Of a DNA stretch of 64,000 nucleotides, positions 61,476 to 64,000 are shown piece after piece. How positions within the stretch are numbered: position 1 is the first letter of the stretch; each line of letters begins with the position of its first letter. The notes under the pieces are model-generated. The model ran no database searches and was not told the origin of the DNA. It worked only from the letters and a program-made list of their open reading frames with translations. The position numbers and the translations under genes were made by a program. Source of the stretch: Rhodospirillales bacterium (GTDB taxonomy: Bacteria > Pseudomonadota > Alphaproteobacteria > Reyranellales > Reyranellaceae); NCBI GenBank assembly GCA_016699855.1, contig CP064988.1, positions 2,942,501 through 3,006,500 of the forward strand, given 5' to 3'.

Positions 61476-61838
61476 GTGAACCAAACCCGCCACCGCGAGC
61501 GCGCGCTGCGCCAGCTCGACGCCTTTGCCGATCTCGGCGAGCCGGTGCCCCCTGTCGACGTCGTCGCGACCCACGATGGGGAGCGTCGCCTGACCCTGGG
61601 CGTCGGACGCAAGACCTTAGATTTCGACTTGCCGATCCCAATCAACCGCGGCGTCTACGCCGACGATCGCGCCTACGTCCGCGGCGACTGCGTCACGCAC
61701 AGCGGATGCTTGTGGATCGCGCGCGGGCCGGCATCCGGATGCATGCCGGGCGTCAGCTCGGAATGGAGGCTCGCCGTGGTTAAAGGGCGCAACTGGCGCG
61801 ACGCCGACCACCGCCGCGGCGCGCGGACGAAGACCTGA
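61476..61838 (+). CDS. hypothetical phage-like protein
   Basis: 120 residues from a GTG start. The segment INRGVYADDRAYVRGDCVTHSGCLWIARGPASGCMPGVSSEWRLAVVKGR is a small beta-rich module of the kind found in phage tail-associated and carbohydrate-binding proteins (Y..GD.V...G.LW.A........P....W). It ends 10 bases before the next gene. It is likely a prophage remnant; function not certain. Confidence 0.6.
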   Translation: MNQTRHRERALRQLDAFADLGEPVPPVDVVATHDGERRLTLGVGRKTLDFDLPIPINRGVYADDRAYVRGDCVTHSGCLWIARGPASGCMPGVSSEWRLAVVKGRNWRDADHRRGARTKT

Positions 61839-61848
61839 GGAGCACAAC

Positions 61849-62592
61849 ATGAACGGCGAACGCATCGTCGCCGCGCTGGCGGTCGTCGACTCCAGGGGCG
61901 GGCTCGCCGTCGCGGAGCGGCGCGTCGAGGAGACGGAGCGGCGGCGCTCCGACGCCGTCGGGCTGTTCTCCCAGGTCCGCGTCGAGGCGCAGCGGGAGTT
62001 TAACACCACCGGCGAACTCGTCGCCGACATGCGCGCCGCGGACGAGCTGCTGCGGCGCGAGGCGAAGACGGCCGAGACGGAGGCGGAGGAAGCGAAAGCC
62101 CACCTCGAGCCCGTGCGCCGCGACGTCGCGGCGGAGCTCGCCGCCGTCACCGTGCCGGCCCGGCGCGAGGCGCTGGCCGCGATCGTCGCCACCGTCGTCG
62201 AGATCGAGGCCGCATTCAAGGTGCTCGACGACAGCGGCCGGGCGTACCACTGCCGCCGCCCCTCGCTGCCGCTGCCGTTCGCCACCCGCGGATACGCGGC
62301 GGCTGGATCGCCTGAAGGGCGCTGCGCTGTCGGCGCTGCACCCCGAGTCGCGGAAAGGGCACTCGACGTCGCCGCCCTTGAAGCCAGCAGGGCCGACGCC
62401 GGCGGCGAGCCGCTTCCCGGTCGTTTCGCACAGCTCCCGAAAGGGATAGGGGCTTCGGACTCTACGTCAGACCCGCACTCGCACTTGCAGGCGGTCGTAC
62501 AAGCGAGTTTCCAGCTGATGTTCAAGCTCAACCACAACAGCGTACTGCTGATTGCCGACGTCAGCCCAGCCACGCTCACAACGAACCACTAG
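61849..62592 (+). CDS. helical hypothetical protein with doubtful C-terminus
   Basis: 247 residues with GAGGAG before the ATG. Residues 1-135 form long charged helices (VAERRVEETERRRSDAVGLFSQVRVEAQREF, AKTAETEAEEAKAHLEPVRRDVAAEL) like phage scaffold or chaperone proteins. After about residue 140 (62270) the composition changes and the last 42 residues lie antisense to the protease gene. The true gene probably ended earlier and lost its stop by frameshift or by the junction with the foreign protease block. Confidence 0.5.
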   Translation: MNGERIVAALAVVDSRGGLAVAERRVEETERRRSDAVGLFSQVRVEAQREFNTTGELVADMRAADELLRREAKTAETEAEEAKAHLEPVRRDVAAELAAVTVPARREALAAIVATVVEIEAAFKVLDDSGRAYHCRRPSLPLPFATRGYAAAGSPEGRCAVGAAPRVAERALDVAALEASRADAGGEPLPGRFAQLPKGIGASDSTSDPHSHLQAVVQASFQLMFKLNHNSVLLIADVSPATLTTNH

Positions 62593-64000
62593 GTAATACA
62601 TATCTCCGTAGTTCTCTGTTCCGCGCTGAAAGGAAACGCTTGCACACTGAAGTGTCCCACGTTCCCGCTGCTGCGGGCCGGGCAAAAGCTTGCAGTCGAA
62701 TCGTGGACTCAGCTCTGGTTGACGTCCATCACTCTGCGAACGCCTACGAAAGTGGTCAAACACAAATTCCCGCGTACATCCACGGACTAGTCGGAAGCTC
62801 ATTCCGACTCCCGCGTAGTCGGCCCTCGTATGGCGAACCGGCGAATCATAGGCAAGAGAGACACGAATTGAACGCCGTCCGCCTGCCTGAAAGATCTCCG
62901 GAATCGGCAATTCATACACTACGAAGTGATCAATATCTATCTGGTCATCCGCAAAAAGTATGACCCGGTGATCGTCTGAATATGCTGCACGCTCCACGTC
63001 CACCATTCCATTCCCGCAGACGAACGTTGGCGCGTGATCTCCTAACGGCTGCAATTTTGCCATCGCTTCTTCAGGGACGCGCGCCGCGTTAACGAGAAGC
63101 GCGCGAATCAAATTCGCTGAAGCGTGGGGAAACTGCCTCAGGAGTTGCGCCGCCTTATGTGCGACCATTGGCGCAGCAAAAGACGTGCCTGACGCGCTCG
63201 CGAACAACCGGACCATGGGCTGGTGGTGTAGCGTCAGAATACCAGCCGATGGCAATTGCTGACCTACTCTAAGGCGCCTCACCCCCGCATCAAAAACAGC
63301 TGTGCCCCCAATATCCACGAGGTCTGGTTTTGTGGCTTTACCAGGCCCGGGGCCAATTCGCGTAAATGGCGACGGCTCCAAAGCTTGCGTTATCGGTCTA
63401 ACGTGGACTATCTCGGAGAACTCGGGCCCGACGCCTTCACCGTGTGCAAGCGACCCGACTGTCAAAACGTTGATCGCGCCGCCCGGTTCGAATAGGCGAT
63501 TCTGCGCTTCCAAAAGGTACGCGGGGTACTCCGTTACCGCCTCCTCGAGCGCATCACCACTACGAGGAGATTCGTTGTTCCCGGCGGCGACAATAATCAC
63601 GGCGTTGAGTTCATGTGCGAGTTCATCAAGTGTCGCGGCCCAAGTGCCAACCTTGCCTCCATCGTATGGCGCACTGCGATCCCCCAAAGCGATGACAAAC
63701 AGCCGGCATCCGAAGCGCTCATTCAGTGTCGTCAATGCTGCGCGCATCTGTCGGGCAACGAGACTCCTTTCGTCAAATTTTCCGTCTTGGTTGAGAACCC
63801 GCGCTGATGCTATGCGCGCGCCTTGCACCAACATATTACTGCCTAGTTGCGCGCGCAAATCGCCGAACAGGGCCACTCCTCCGACACGAGTTCCGTGTCC
63901 GAAGTCATCGGCCCCCCCTAGCGCCTCGGGGACCCCAATCGCTCCTGCTATTGCCCCCTCAAAAAGAGGATGCGCATTCAGGCCGCTATCTACCAGACCG
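62467..64000 (-). CDS. subtilisin-family (S8) serine protease, 5' end outside window
   Basis: At least 510 residues; the gene runs off the right edge. The visible catalytic triad is Asp in LVDSGLNAHPLF, His in DDFGHGTRVGG and Ser in SGTSFAAPMVAHKAA, with the oxyanion Asn in AAGNNESP, so it looks active. After the protease domain (to about residue 310 of the visible part) comes a C-terminal region of about 200 residues, beta-rich, of unknown type. No signal peptide can be judged. GC is clearly lower than in the region to its left, suggesting transfer. Such proteases are often paired with an AAA ATPase gene, which would lie outside this window. Confidence 0.88.
   Translation of the reverse strand, partial: GLVDSGLNAHPLFEGAIAGAIGVPEALGGADDFGHGTRVGGVALFGDLRAQLGSNMLVQGARIASARVLNQDGKFDERSLVARQMRAALTTLNERFGCRLFVIALGDRSAPYDGGKVGTWAATLDELAHELNAVIIVAAGNNESPRSGDALEEAVTEYPAYLLEAQNRLFEPGGAINVLTVGSLAHGEGVGPEFSEIVHVRPITQALEPSPFTRIGPGPGKATKPDLVDIGGTAVFDAGVRRLRVGQQLPSAGILTLHHQPMVRLFASASGTSFAAPMVAHKAAQLLRQFPHASANLIRALLVNAARVPEEAMAKLQPLGDHAPTFVCGNGMVDVERAAYSDDHRVILFADDQIDIDHFVVYELPIPEIFQAGGRRSIRVSLAYDSPVRHTRADYAGVGMSFRLVRGCTREFVFDHFRRRSQSDGRQPELSPRFDCKLLPGPQQRERGTLQCASVSFQRGTENYGDMYYLVVRCERGWADVGNQQYAVVVELEHQLETRLYDRLQVRVRV

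Noticed and set aside
62270..62592. Normal C-terminal domain of the 61849 protein
   Set aside because: Composition changes and the end lies antisense to the protease gene; it looks like read-through beyond a lost stop.

Overview
The window is high-GC DNA (codon third positions mostly G or C) with alphaproteobacterial gene types: a Bug/TctC solute-binding protein, a YggS protein, DUF3489 and IS630-type remnants. I would place it in an alphaproteobacterium of the Rhodospirillales/Hyphomicrobiales kind, but the species cannot be read from the sequence. Only about the first 5.8 kb looks like ordinary chromosome. The rest is accessory DNA assembled from several transferred blocks.

Layout. (1) 1-5.8 kb: housekeeping genes (Smr protein, TPR protein, YggS, two periplasmic-type binding proteins, Sel1-repeat protein). 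(2) 5.9-9.8 kb: an integrated element. The 3' half of a tRNA-Thr(CGT) is left at the junction, followed by a tyrosine integrase, an AlpA-like protein, a PC4-like protein and a winged-helix protein, then an array of short inverted repeats. (3) 10.4-12.0 kb: a polytopic membrane glycosyltransferase-like protein. (4) 12.2-15.4 kb, minus strand: a His-Xaa-Ser peptide-modification locus (hxsA-type precursor, hxsD, and radical SAM genes hxsB and hxsC). (5) 15.6-22.1 kb, plus strand: a DUF4236/peptidoglycan-binding protein, a nuclease and a trypsin-like protease, all probably exported or membrane-linked, then a TerY-type triad of VWA protein, PP2C phosphatase and kinase with overlapping start and stop codons. 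(6) 22.6-24.3 kb: a 1.68-kb transposon with matching terminal inverted repeats and an exact 8-bp target duplication. It carries a Panacea-domain antitoxin, a small membrane protein that is probably its toxin, and a crippled transposase. (7) 26.1-50.4 kb: a type I secretion/RTX locus. It has a secreted-type small protein, an HlyB-like ABC exporter, a Cys-containing exported protein, a pore-former-like/EF-hand protein, a 5044-residue RTX protein, an HlyC-like acyltransferase and an HlyD-like adaptor. A low-GC patch from about 29.1 to 31.7 kb begins inside the exporter gene and ends inside the 1085-residue protein gene. (8) 50.7-53.1 kb: lower-GC genes including a TIR-domain protein. (9) 53.4-58.8 kb: a one-direction run of small unknown genes around a complete DNA sliding clamp fused to a DUF7007-like tail, closed by a strong terminator. 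(10) 59.3-62.6 kb: small phage-like genes, one split by an IS630 element that can be removed on paper to restore the reading frame exactly. (11) 62.5-64.0 kb: a subtilisin-family protease that runs off the right edge.

How the parts may work together. The RTX block is a nearly complete export and activation unit: exporter, adaptor, acyltransferase and substrates. It lacks only the outer-membrane TolC component, which is often encoded elsewhere. The Hxs block is a complete peptide-maturation set. The TerY-type triad is a phosphorylation switch, and its placement beside Hxs and envelope proteins suggests, but does not prove, a shared envelope-stress role. The clamp operon looks like replication or maintenance functions of a phage or plasmid-like element. 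No database search was possible. Family names come from recognised motifs and gene order.
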